64,000 bases of DNA, taken from positions 868,001 to 932,000 of the forward strand of contig CAWIKR010000003.1 in assembly GCA_963836775.1 (NCBI GenBank). The letters run 5' to 3'. The translations under genes were made by a program, and so were the position numbers. This DNA comes from DASQPR01 sp963836775. Lineage in GTDB: Bacteria; Actinomycetota; Actinomycetes; Mycobacteriales; Micromonosporaceae. The stretch's first letter is position 1. Each line of letters opens with the position of its first letter. Positions 1-7,693 of this stretch are shown in pieces. The notes under the pieces are model-generated. The model made no database searches and was not told where the DNA came from. It saw nothing but the letters and a program-made list of their open reading frames with translations.

Positions 1-257
1 GGATCCCGGGGCGACCGGGTGCCACCCAGGGACGGGTACCACTCGGCGAGGCGGTGGCCGGGTTCGCGTACCCGCAAGATCTGCTGGATCGCCGCGAACA
101 GCAACAGCGCCCGGCGTTGGCCATGCGGCGCGGACAGCAGCGGTGTCGCCAGATCGGTGCGCTCCGCCAGCAAGCCGGAGAGCCGTTGATAGAGCGGCGA
201 CTCGCCGGCGAAGTCGCGCTCGAAGACGCGGAACATCCGGGACAGGTCCTCGGTCAC
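1..257 (-). CDS. DUF2332 family protein, N-terminal part (runs off window start)
   Basis: This is a reading frame on the minus strand that begins with GTG at 257 and stays open to the window edge. Its 85 visible residues start VTEDLSRMFRVFERDF and carry the pattern ESPLYQRLSGLLAERTD, later LLLFAAIQQILR and LAEWYPSLGG. This order (an SPLY box, an LL-rich helix, then a 'YPSLGG' block) is what I recall of the N-terminus of actinobacterial DUF2332 proteins. The function of that family is not known. The gene is divergent from the membrane protein that starts at 312. No clear ribosome-binding site precedes the GTG, so the start is uncertain by a few codons. The assignment rests on a partial sequence. 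Confidence 0.6.
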   Translation of the reverse strand, partial: MTEDLSRMFRVFERDFAGESPLYQRLSGLLAERTDLATPLLSAPHGQRRALLLFAAIQQILRVREPGHRLAEWYPSLGGTRSPRD

Positions 258-311
258 AGGGCAATGGTGCCGCCTGCGGCGGTTTCCCGGCACCCCTGAC
301 GGCCGGGTGAG

Positions 312-1208
312 ATGACCATGACAGTTGGGCTGGACAAATCGGGACCATCCCGAAACGTCAGTAGCCAGCCCCGCGACGATTCGCCTAGGTTGCGAGGCGT
401 GGATGGACAGCGGTGGTACGACGAGGGACCCTACGGCGACGACTCCAATCGGTACGGCGCCCTGGACGGCGGCCGCTACGCCCAGCCGGATGAATTCAGC
501 CCGTACGCCGATCAGCCGCCGACCTACAACGAGCAGGCGCCGAGCGCCCCGGTGCGCCGGTCCCGCGGACCGCAGCAGCGTCGCGGCAAGCGTTCCGGCC
601 TGATGATCCCGGACGTGGCCGGTTACGACGGCGGGTACGACGACGCCGGCACCACCTATGAAGGGGCGGTTTTCGACGCCCCGGATCAGGGCGGCTACGA
701 CGGCCCCGATCTTGACGACGACCCGGTTCGGCTGACCGCGCTGGACCGGCAGGAACTGCGCGAGCGCAGCCGGGAGCGGGGCGTCCCGTCCGGCCCCCCG
801 GCTCCGCCGCCGCCGGCCGGTCCCGGCACCGTCTTCCACGCACCGACCACCGCGATCCATGCACCGGCTATTCATGCACCGGCGCAGGTCGCGCCGGCCG
901 CGACGTATCGGTCCCGGCGCCCCGGCGTGGCCTCGCTGCTGGCGCTCGGCGGTGTGCTGGCCGAGCTGATCCTGATCAAGGTGCTGCTCGCGAACCTCTT
1001 CGATTCCACGTCGGCAGCGATCTCCGGGACCATCGGGGCGCTGTTCGCGATCGCCGGCGTGCCGATGGTGATCATCGGGCTGTACGGCCTCGCCACCGGT
1101 GCCGCGACCGCGTCCGGACCGCAGACCGGCCGGGCCTGGCTCCGGACGCCGCTGGCCTACCTGCCGGTAGGTTTGATCCTGATCATCGCGGCCGGGCTGG
1201 CCGCGTAA
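312..1208 (+). CDS. Hypothetical membrane protein with disordered N-terminus
   Basis: A 298-residue protein that I do not recognise by family. Residues 1 to about 200 are rich in Asp, Gly, Tyr, Pro and Arg and look disordered; an HAP-type repeat (IHAPAIHAPA) lies near residues 178-190. About three hydrophobic segments follow from residue ~205 to the C-terminus (VASLLALGGVLAELILIKVLL, then FAIAGVPMVIIGLYGLA, then YLPVGLILIIAAGLAA). Such a layout, with a long cytosolic acidic/proline-rich tail and a small membrane core, is common in actinobacterial envelope or division proteins. Two in-frame ATGs (312 and 318) are both possible starts; only a weak GGTGAG precedes them. It lies ahead of rpsB with about 290 bp between, so probably not co-transcribed. 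Confidence 0.75.
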   Translation: MTMTVGLDKSGPSRNVSSQPRDDSPRLRGVDGQRWYDEGPYGDDSNRYGALDGGRYAQPDEFSPYADQPPTYNEQAPSAPVRRSRGPQQRRGKRSGLMIPDVAGYDGGYDDAGTTYEGAVFDAPDQGGYDGPDLDDDPVRLTALDRQELRERSRERGVPSGPPAPPPPAGPGTVFHAPTTAIHAPAIHAPAQVAPAATYRSRRPGVASLLALGGVLAELILIKVLLANLFDSTSAAISGTIGALFAIAGVPMVIIGLYGLATGAATASGPQTGRAWLRTPLAYLPVGLILIIAAGLAA

Positions 1209-1501
1209 ATCGCGTCGGCCGCCCGCTGTTCTCCGGCCGTTCTTCGGCGACCGCGTCACCGCGGCGTCCGATTCGTGATCGAGCGTGGTCACCGCGTACA
1301 CTTGACGATTGGCGACCACCAGGTGTGGTCGACCTCGCGCGCCCTCTTCATGATCGGATCCCTTGATCCGGCTGAGGCGGCGGCCGCCCTGGTCCCGATC
1401 TTGTCGATTGGGTGAGCCACGGCCGGCGACCGGGCGCCAGGCGGTGGGCCAACCGGTCCGCCGGACAACCGGGCACGTTACACAAGGAGCGAAAGCCGAT
1501 C
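1209..1501. other. Intergenic region upstream of rpsB
   Basis: No gene is seen in these 293 bp. A TACACT hexamer at 1297-1302 and a TTGACG hexamer at 1302-1307 could each be part of a promoter for rpsB, but neither has a well-placed partner box, so no promoter is called. The only strong signal is the AAGGAG ribosome-binding site at 1484-1489, which fixes the rpsB start. Confidence 0.5.
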
Positions 1502-2317
1502 ATGGCCGTCGTAACCATGCGCCAGCTGCTGGAGAGCGGTGTTCACTTCGGACACCAGACCCGCCGCTGGAACCCCAAGATGAAGCGCTTCATCTTCACT
1601 GAGCGCAATGGCATCTACATCATCGACCTGCGTCAGAGCCTCGACTACATCGAGAAGACCTTCGAATTCGTGAAGAACACCGTCGCCGGTGGCGGATCGA
1701 TCCTGTTCGTGGGCACCAAGAAGCAGGCTCAGGAAGCGATCGCCGATCAGGCCTCGCGGGTCGGGATGCCGTACGTGAACCACCGCTGGCTCGGTGGCAT
1801 GCTCACCAACTTCCAGACCGTGCACAAGCGGCTGCAGCGCATGAAGGAGCTGGAGTCGCTGGACCTGACCGGCACCGCGCAGGGCTACACCAAGAAGGAG
1901 ACCCTGCAGCTGTCCCGGGAGAAGACCAAGCTCACCAAGACGCTGGGTGGTCTGCGGGACATGCAGAAGACCCCGGCCGCGGTGTGGATCGTGGACACCA
2001 AGAAGGAGCACATCGCCGTCGACGAGGCCCGCAAGCTGGGCATCCCGGTGATCGCCGTCCTCGACACCAACTGCGACCCGGATGAGGTGGACTTCCCGAT
2101 CCCGGGCAACGACGACGCCATCCGCTCGGCCGCGCTGCTGACCCGGGTGATCGCCGACGCGGTCGCGGAGGGTCTGATCGCGCGGTCCGGCCGCTCCAAG
2201 GGCGCCGACGAGAAGCCGGAGCCGGGCGTTGTCGCCGGCGACGAGCCGCTGGCCGAGTGGGAGCGCGAGTTGCTGCAGCCCGCCGCCGAGGGTTCGGCCC
2301 CGGCCGCATCCGAGTAG
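1502..2317 (+). CDS. rpsB: 30S ribosomal protein uS2
   Basis: Small-subunit ribosomal protein S2, 271 residues, a component of the 30S head-platform region needed for S1 and mRNA binding. The sequence shows the family hallmarks: MRQLLESGVHFGHQTRRWNPKM at the N-terminus, FVGTKKQAQEAI, the NHRWLGGMLTNF block and the late VIAVLDTNCDPDEVDFPIPGNDD block. The start is the ATG at 1502 because AAGGAG at 1484-1489 precedes it and the S2 N-terminus begins there; an in-frame upstream ATG at 1412 would add 30 unrelated residues. The C-terminus carries an acidic extension of about 30 residues, usual for actinobacteria. It is followed by tsf, the standard partner, across a 223-bp gap with two structured elements. 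Confidence 0.98.
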   Translation: MAVVTMRQLLESGVHFGHQTRRWNPKMKRFIFTERNGIYIIDLRQSLDYIEKTFEFVKNTVAGGGSILFVGTKKQAQEAIADQASRVGMPYVNHRWLGGMLTNFQTVHKRLQRMKELESLDLTGTAQGYTKKETLQLSREKTKLTKTLGGLRDMQKTPAAVWIVDTKKEHIAVDEARKLGIPVIAVLDTNCDPDEVDFPIPGNDDAIRSAALLTRVIADAVAEGLIARSGRSKGADEKPEPGVVAGDEPLAEWERELLQPAAEGSAPAASE

Positions 2318-2324
2318 TTTCTCG

Positions 2325-2396
2325 GCCGTTTGGCAGCCCCAGCCCGCTCTGGGCGGTCAGGCTTGATCCCGACGCGGGTCGGGGCTGCCAAACGGC
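2325..2396 (+). promoter_or_regulatory. Long perfect inverted repeat between rpsB and tsf
   Basis: Two perfect 16-bp arms, GCCGTTTGGCAGCCCC at 2325-2340 and its reverse complement at 2381-2396, enclose a 40-nt loop that can pair further (AGCCCGC against GCGGGTC). It starts 7 bases after the rpsB stop codon. There is no run of T after it, so it is not a classical intrinsic terminator. It may be an attenuator, a processing site or an mRNA stabiliser that sets the rpsB/tsf ratio. Confidence 0.6.
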
Positions 2397-2463
2397 TACG
2401 CCGTGGGTGGACGGATCCGACCGTCAGCCGCGGGTCTGCAGCTGCCACACGCAGTCATGAAAA

Positions 2464-2516
2464 TCGTCTGCTTCGCAGGCTGAATATCTTGGGAAATGTC
2501 GTCTGCTTCGCAGGCT
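2464..2516 (+). repeat. Two identical 18-bp hairpin units in the tsf leader
   Basis: The 18-mer TCGTCTGCTTCGCAGGCT occurs at 2464-2481 and again at 2499-2516, 35 bp apart. Each copy folds as a small hairpin (GTCTGC / TTC loop / GCAGGC, with one G-U pair). The second ends 24 bp before the tsf start. The spacer is A/T-rich compared with the rest of the window, so the hairpins would stand out in an otherwise open leader. A role in translational or transcript control of tsf is an inference. Confidence 0.6.
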
Positions 2517-2540
2517 CAAATTCTTAAAAGAGAGACCACG

Positions 2541-3374
2541 ATGTCGAACTTCACCGCCGCGGACGTCAAGAAGCTCCGCGACCTCACCGCCGCCGGCATG
2601 ATGGACTGCAAGAAGGCCCTCGAGGAGGCCGACGGCGACTTTGACAAGGCCGTCGAGATCCTTCGCGCCAAGGGTGCCAAGGACGTCAACAAGCGGGCCG
2701 GCCGCACGGCCGCCAACGGTCTTGTGGCGCACTCCGGCAACGCCCTGCTGGAGTTCAACTGCGAGACCGACTTCGTCGCCAAGAACGCCGACTTCGTCGC
2801 GCTGGCGCAGCAGCTGGTCGACCAGATCGCCAAGATCAAGCCGGCCGACGTCGACGCGCTGCTCGCCTCCACCCTGGCCGACGGCCGTACGGTCGCCGAC
2901 GCGGTGCAGGCCGAGTCCGCCAAGATCGGCGAGAAGCTGGTCGTGAACCGGTTCGCCGTCCTGGACGGCCCGATCGCGGTCTACATGCACCGCAAGAGCG
3001 CCGACCTGCCGCCGCAGGTGGGCGTCATGGTCTCCTACACCGGCAAGAGCGGTGACGAGGCGTCGGAGGACGACGCGCGCGGCATCGCCATGCAGATCGC
3101 CGCGATGCGCCCGAAGTACCTGTCCCGGGACGAGGTGCCGGCCGACGTGATCGAGACTGAGCGTCGCGTCGCCGAGCAGACGGCCAAGGAGGAGGGCAAG
3201 CCGGAGGCCGCCCTGGCGAAGATCGTCGAGGGTCGGGTCAACTCCTACTTCAAGGACTTCGTCCTGGTCGAGCAGGCTTCGGTGCAGGACCAGAAGAAGT
3301 CGGTCCAGCAGCTGCTCAACGAGACCGGTCTGACCATCACGAAGTTCGCTCGGTTCGAGGTCGGCCAGGCCTGA
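2541..3374 (+). CDS. tsf: Translation elongation factor Ts
   Basis: Elongation factor Ts, 277 residues, the guanine-nucleotide exchange factor that recycles EF-Tu-GDP in the cytosol. The N-terminal UBA-like domain is clear (KKLRDLTAAGMMDCKKALEE, then GDFDKAVEILR). The EF-Tu contact motif TDFVAKN lies near residue 75. The C-terminal part ends with LLNETGLTITKFARFEVGQ, also typical of the family. The start is the ATG at 2541, preceded by the modest purine run AAAAGAGAG; an upstream in-frame ATG at 2496 would read through one of the leader hairpins. It follows rpsB as in most bacteria and is closed by a strong hairpin at 3403-3445. Confidence 0.97.
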   Translation: MSNFTAADVKKLRDLTAAGMMDCKKALEEADGDFDKAVEILRAKGAKDVNKRAGRTAANGLVAHSGNALLEFNCETDFVAKNADFVALAQQLVDQIAKIKPADVDALLASTLADGRTVADAVQAESAKIGEKLVVNRFAVLDGPIAVYMHRKSADLPPQVGVMVSYTGKSGDEASEDDARGIAMQIAAMRPKYLSRDEVPADVIETERRVAEQTAKEEGKPEAALAKIVEGRVNSYFKDFVLVEQASVQDQKKSVQQLLNETGLTITKFARFEVGQA

Positions 3375-3402
3375 TCCGGCCGATCCGGATAGCGATACCT
3401 GG

Positions 3403-3445
3403 CGAGGAGGTCGCCGGCGCGTACGCGTGCCGTGCGGCCTCCTCG
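3403..3445 (+). terminator. Hairpin terminator after tsf
   Basis: CGAGGAGGTCGC (3403-3414) pairs with GCGGCCTCCTCG (3434-3445) over 12 bp with a single G-T wobble. It starts 28 bases after the tsf stop. Only a short TTGC follows, as is common for high-GC actinobacterial terminators that lack a U-tract. Confidence 0.65.
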
Positions 3446-3669
3446 TTGCATGCCGTCGAGATGCCGCACGGCCTCGGTGCGGCGTCGCCCGAGCGGGCGA
3501 TCCGGTGGATGACGATGGGCATGCATGTGAAACATTCCTCTGTGCACGCGGCATATCGGCGACGCCGACGGATTGCCGCCGCGGAGCGCGGGACCTGCTC
3601 CGCGCCGCCGGGGCAGCGTGTGACAGATTTGAATATCGGCGTGCCAGCATGCAGAGACGGAGTCGATCG

Positions 3670-4407
3670 ATGACGAGCAGCCCAGCCAACGGACTCGGCA
3701 AGCCCCGACGGGTGGTTCTCAAGCTCTCCGGCGAGGTCTTCGGCGGCGGTTCCATCGGCGTCGACCCGGACGTCGTGCTGAGCGTGGCCCGCCAGATCGC
3801 CACCGTGGTGCGCCAGGGCGTGCAGGTCGCCGTGGTGGTCGGTGGCGGCAACTTCTTCCGCGGCGCCGAGTTGCAGCGCCGCGGCATGGATCGGCCGCGA
3901 GCCGACTACATGGGCATGCTCGCCACCGTGATGAACTGCCTGGCACTGCAGGACTTCCTGGAGAAGCTGGGCGTGGACACCCGGGTGCAGTCGGCGATCA
4001 CGATGGCGCAGGTGGCCGAGCCGTATATCCCCCGGCGCGCGATTCGGCACCTGGAGAAGGGCCGCGTGGTGATCTTCGGTGCCGGTGCCGGCATGCCGTA
4101 TTTCAGCACCGATACCGTCGCTGCCCAGCGTGCGCTGGAGATCCACGCCGATATCGTGCTGATGAGCAAGAACGGCGTCGACGGCGTATACACGGCAGAT
4201 CCGCGTACTGACCCGAGCGCCCGTAAGCTGGAATCGGTCACATTCGACGAAGCGGTGCGGGAAGGCCTGCGGGTCATGGACACCGCGGCGCTCGCCCTGT
4301 GCCGGGACAACAAACTGCCGATGCTCGTATTCGGATCAGATGGTGATGACACGCTCATCCGGGCGATCAGCGGTGAGAAGATCGGCACATTGATCACGAC
4401 TGCCTGA
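3670..4407 (+). CDS. pyrH: UMP kinase
   Basis: Uridylate kinase of the amino-acid-kinase fold, 245 residues; it makes UDP from UMP and ATP in pyrimidine nucleotide supply. Visible family motifs are VVLKLSGEVFGG near residues 16-27, the glycine-rich VVVGGGNFFRG near residue 55, DYMGMLATVMNCLAL, and the late MSKNGVDGVYTADPR block. The ATG at 3670 is chosen because ACGGAG lies 7 bases before it; the ATG at 3649 is also in frame and would add seven residues. It is separated from tsf by about 300 bp containing a terminator, so it probably has its own promoter. It is followed by frr as in other actinobacteria. Confidence 0.97.
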   Translation: MTSSPANGLGKPRRVVLKLSGEVFGGGSIGVDPDVVLSVARQIATVVRQGVQVAVVVGGGNFFRGAELQRRGMDRPRADYMGMLATVMNCLALQDFLEKLGVDTRVQSAITMAQVAEPYIPRRAIRHLEKGRVVIFGAGAGMPYFSTDTVAAQRALEIHADIVLMSKNGVDGVYTADPRTDPSARKLESVTFDEAVREGLRVMDTAALALCRDNKLPMLVFGSDGDDTLIRAISGEKIGTLITTA

Positions 4408-4490
4408 CAGCGGTCATGGCCCGGGCCGCCCCCGGCCCGAGCGAAGCCCAGCAGGGCGTGGCACGGACGTAGCGACAAAGGAGAAGACAG

Positions 4491-5048
4491 GTGATCGACG
4501 ACACACTCCTCGAGGCCGAGGAGAAGATGGAGCGGGCGGTCGAGCACGCGAAGGAAGACTTCGCGGCGATCCGTACCGGTCGCGCGACGCCGGCTATGTT
4601 CGCCAAGATCATCATCGACTACTACGGCACCCCGACGCCTCTGCCCCAGATGGCATCGATTGCGGTGCCCGAGCCTCGGATGGCGATCATCAAGCCGTAC
4701 GACAACGGCCAGATCAACGCCATGGAGAAGGCGCTGCGCGACTCGGACCTCGGTGTCAACCCCAACAACGAGGGCAACCAGCTGCGGATCAACCTGCCGC
4801 AGATGACCGAGGAGCGGCGTCGCGAGATGATCAAGGTGGCCCGGTCCAAGGGCGAGGATGCCAAGGTCGCCGTGCGCAACGTGCGCCGCAAGGCCAAGGA
4901 AGAGCTGGACCGGATTGTCAAGGACGGCGAGGCCGGCGAGGACGAGGGCCGGCGCGCCGAGAAGGAACTCGAAGAGCTGACCCACCGGTACGTGGCCCAC
5001 CTCGACGAGATCATCAAGCACAAGGAAGCCGAGCTGCTCGAGGTCTGA
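4491..5048 (+). CDS. frr: Ribosome recycling factor
   Basis: Ribosome recycling factor, 185 residues, full length. It splits post-termination 70S complexes together with EF-G. Diagnostic blocks are FAAIRTGRATPAMF, the YYGTPTPLPQMASI segment, VNPNNEGNQLRINLPQMTEERR, and the long charged helix at the C-terminus. The GTG at 4491 is preceded by AAGGAG with an 8-base spacing. Its stop codon overlaps the cdsA start (TGATG at 5046-5050), so the two are translationally coupled. Confidence 0.97.
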   Translation: MIDDTLLEAEEKMERAVEHAKEDFAAIRTGRATPAMFAKIIIDYYGTPTPLPQMASIAVPEPRMAIIKPYDNGQINAMEKALRDSDLGVNPNNEGNQLRINLPQMTEERRREMIKVARSKGEDAKVAVRNVRRKAKEELDRIVKDGEAGEDEGRRAEKELEELTHRYVAHLDEIIKHKEAELLEV

Positions 5049-6487
5049 TGTCCTACCCAGACTCCCCGGACCCCTATCGAACCGATCGGCCGCCGTCCGA
5101 CCCCACCGCGGGTGCTTCCGAAGCGAGAGACGAGCGCCGGCAGCGCCCGTCGAGCCCGGGAAACACCGATCGCTACCCATCGGACCGCGATGTTCGAAGC
5201 GGACGCCATCGGGCGCGGCACGATGCCGCGCCCGATGCGTATGCACCGGAGACCGGCCAACCTGGGCAGGATCAGGGCGATAGCTACTCGGCCCATCCGA
5301 TCTACGGCCGGCCGGCACCCGGCGGGCCGGCACTCGACCGGCGGCCGCAATATCCGGCCGCGGATGCGCCGTTCCAGCCGCCATCCGGCGCGCGCCGTCC
5401 GGGGCCATCGGGCGGTCCGCCGTACCCGGGCGTCCGTGGCCCTGGTGGGCATGGCCCCGGCGGACCTGGCTCCGGCGGACCTGGCCCCGGTGGGTATGGC
5501 CCCGGCGGACCCGGACCGGGCGCGCACGGTGGGTCCGACGAGACCGGCCGCCTGCGGGCCGCTGATGGCACCGAACTGCAACCGCTCGATCTGGACCTGA
5601 CCGGAAGCCGCACCTCGCGCTCTCGGCAGTCCCGGCGCGCGGAGGCGGAGCAGACCGCGGAGGCCCGGAAGAGTCGAGCCGGCCGCAACCTGCCCGCTGC
5701 GATCGGCATCGGCGTGCTGCTGGCCGGCATCGTGCTGGGATCGCTGTTCCTGTGGCGGCCGGCGTTCGTCGCGGTGATCGCGGTCGGAGCCGCGGTTGGT
5801 GTCTGGGAGATGTGCCGGGCGCTGGCGGGTGCGGGGCGGGCCAATCCGCCGCTGATCCCGTTGATCGGCGGTTGCGTCGTGATGCCCGTGCTGGCCTGGA
5901 ACGGCGGCGTCGAGTCGCTGATCATCGGCCTGCTGCTGACGGTCGTCGCGGTGATGATCTGGCGGCTTTCCGGGGGAGCGGCCGGCTTCCAGCGGGACAT
6001 GACGGCGGCCACCCTGATCGCGGTCTACGTCCCGTTTCTGATCTCGTTCGGTGTGCTGCTCGCGGTGCCCGACGATGGTGACTTCCGGGTGCTCGCGGTC
6101 CTTGCCTGTGTCGTCTTCTCGGATACCGGCGGCTACGTGGCCGGCGTGTTCCTCGGCAAGCATCCGATGGCCCCCACCGTCAGCCCGAAGAAGTCCTGGG
6201 AAGGCCTGGGCGGCTCGCTGATGGCCACGGCCATTGGCGGTGCCTTGTTCGTGCACTACCTCTTTGATCAGCCGTGGTGGCACGGTGCGGTGCTGGGCAT
6301 CTGCGTGAGCGCGGCGGCGGTCCTGGGTGATCTTGCGGAGTCGTTGATCAAACGCGATCTCGGCGTCAAGGACATGAGCAAGCTGCTGCCGGGGCATGGC
6401 GGTTTGATGGATCGCCTGGATTCGGTAGTTTTCGCCGCCCCTACGGCATTCATGTTGCTCAGCCTCCTAGCACCGGTTGGTAGCTGA
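5048..6487 (+). CDS. cdsA: Phosphatidate cytidylyltransferase with long disordered N-terminus
   Basis: CDP-diacylglycerol synthase, 479 residues; it converts phosphatidate and CTP to CDP-diacylglycerol, the precursor of membrane phospholipids. Residues 1 to ~205 are a Pro/Gly/Arg-rich tail with tandem GPGG units. The membrane domain follows with about eight hydrophobic helices from residue ~212. The family signature is intact near residues 432-460 (SLIKRDLGVKD, then PGHGGLMDRLD). The extended tail is typical of actinobacterial homologues and could interact with division or cell-wall factors, which is inference. The start overlaps the frr stop, indicating coupling. Confidence 0.95.
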   Translation: MSYPDSPDPYRTDRPPSDPTAGASEARDERRQRPSSPGNTDRYPSDRDVRSGRHRARHDAAPDAYAPETGQPGQDQGDSYSAHPIYGRPAPGGPALDRRPQYPAADAPFQPPSGARRPGPSGGPPYPGVRGPGGHGPGGPGSGGPGPGGYGPGGPGPGAHGGSDETGRLRAADGTELQPLDLDLTGSRTSRSRQSRRAEAEQTAEARKSRAGRNLPAAIGIGVLLAGIVLGSLFLWRPAFVAVIAVGAAVGVWEMCRALAGAGRANPPLIPLIGGCVVMPVLAWNGGVESLIIGLLLTVVAVMIWRLSGGAAGFQRDMTAATLIAVYVPFLISFGVLLAVPDDGDFRVLAVLACVVFSDTGGYVAGVFLGKHPMAPTVSPKKSWEGLGGSLMATAIGGALFVHYLFDQPWWHGAVLGICVSAAAVLGDLAESLIKRDLGVKDMSKLLPGHGGLMDRLDSVVFAAPTAFMLLSLLAPVGS

Positions 6488-6523
6488 GCCAGTGACCGGC
6501 ACACGTGGGAGACTGGGCTCATC

Positions 6524-7693
6524 ATGACCGTCCTACCTCTGCTCCCACCCGAATCGCCGGATGGCGGCGACGTCGCGCTCGCCCGCGGCGTCCGCGAGCC
6601 CAACGCCCGAGCCCGGCATAAGGCCGCGCTGCCGCCGAAGCACCTCGCCGATCTTGACCTGGCCGGGCGCCGGGCGGTCGCGGCCGAAATGGGGGAGAAG
6701 GCGTTCCGGGCGAACCAGATCTCGACCCACTACTTCGGCCGGCTGGTGCGAGATCCGGGTCAGATGACCGACATTCCCGCAGCCGACCGGGACCGCCTGA
6801 CCGCCGCGCTGATGCCGTCATTGCTGACGCCGGTGCGCGAACTCGACTGTGACAACGGCACTACCCGCAAGACGCTCTGGCGCCTGCACGATGGATCGCT
6901 GGTGGAGAGCGTTCTGATGGGCTATCCGGATCGCGTCACGGTCTGCATCTCCAGCCAGGCCGGCTGCGGCATGGCCTGCCCGTTCTGCGCCACCGGTCAA
7001 GCCGGCCTGACCCGGAACCTGTCCACCGCCGAGATCGTCGACCAGGTGGTCTGGTTCGCGGGTGTGGCCGCCAGCGGAGTGCTCGCTGACTGCCCGCCGC
7101 GGCTGTCACGCGTCGTGTTCATGGGCATGGGCGAACCACTGGCCAATTACGCCCGGGTGATCGAGGCGGTGCACCGCCTCACCACTCCGGCGCCGGAAGG
7201 GCTGGGGCTGTCCCAACGGCACATCACGGTCTCAACTGTCGGCCTGGTCCCAGCCATCGACCGGCTGATTGCCGAAGATCTTTCGGTGACCCTTGCGCTC
7301 TCGCTGCATGCACCCGATGATGATCTGCGCGATGAACTGGTGCCGGTCAACCAGCGCTGGAAGGTCGCCGAGGTCCTGGACGCGGTGTGGCGCTACGCGG
7401 CCCACACGGGGCGTCGAGTCTCGATCGAGTACGCGATGATCAAGAACGTGAACGACCAGCCGTGGCGCGCCGACCTTCTGGGCCGGCTCTTGTCCGGCCG
7501 GCTGGCGCATGTGAATCTGATCCCGCTCAATCCGACTCCGGGCAGCCGCTGGGATGCCAGCCCGAAGCCGGTCGAGCGGGAGTTTGTTCGGCGGCTGCGC
7601 GCGGCCGGAGTGCCGACCACGGTGCGTGACACCCGTGGTCGGGAGATCGACGGTGCGTGTGGGCAGCTTGCTGCAGCGGAGGTGGATGGGTGA
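6524..7693 (+). CDS. rlmN: 23S rRNA/tRNA (adenine-C2) methyltransferase RlmN
   Basis: Radical-SAM methyltransferase of 389 residues that methylates C2 of an adenosine in 23S rRNA and in some tRNAs. The [4Fe-4S] motif is Cys148-x3-Cys152-x2-Cys155 within CGMACPFCATGQAG. The GMGEPLANY motif and the C-terminal cysteine in GACGQL, which carries the methyl intermediate in this family, are both present. It lies 36 bp after cdsA. The last four bases overlap the GTG of the DivIVA-like gene (GTGA). Confidence 0.95.
   Translation: MTVLPLLPPESPDGGDVALARGVREPNARARHKAALPPKHLADLDLAGRRAVAAEMGEKAFRANQISTHYFGRLVRDPGQMTDIPAADRDRLTAALMPSLLTPVRELDCDNGTTRKTLWRLHDGSLVESVLMGYPDRVTVCISSQAGCGMACPFCATGQAGLTRNLSTAEIVDQVVWFAGVAASGVLADCPPRLSRVVFMGMGEPLANYARVIEAVHRLTTPAPEGLGLSQRHITVSTVGLVPAIDRLIAEDLSVTLALSLHAPDDDLRDELVPVNQRWKVAEVLDAVWRYAAHTGRRVSIEYAMIKNVNDQPWRADLLGRLLSGRLAHVNLIPLNPTPGSRWDASPKPVEREFVRRLRAAGVPTTVRDTRGREIDGACGQLAAAEVDG

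Noticed and set aside
54..299. Plus-strand frame of 81 residues at the window start
   Set aside because: It is antisense to the DUF2332-like frame, is Gln/Arg-rich and has no family features; the minus-strand frame has a clear conserved pattern.
1478..2011. Minus-strand frame of 177 residues inside rpsB
   Set aside because: It is a shadow of rpsB; high GC content keeps opposite frames open.
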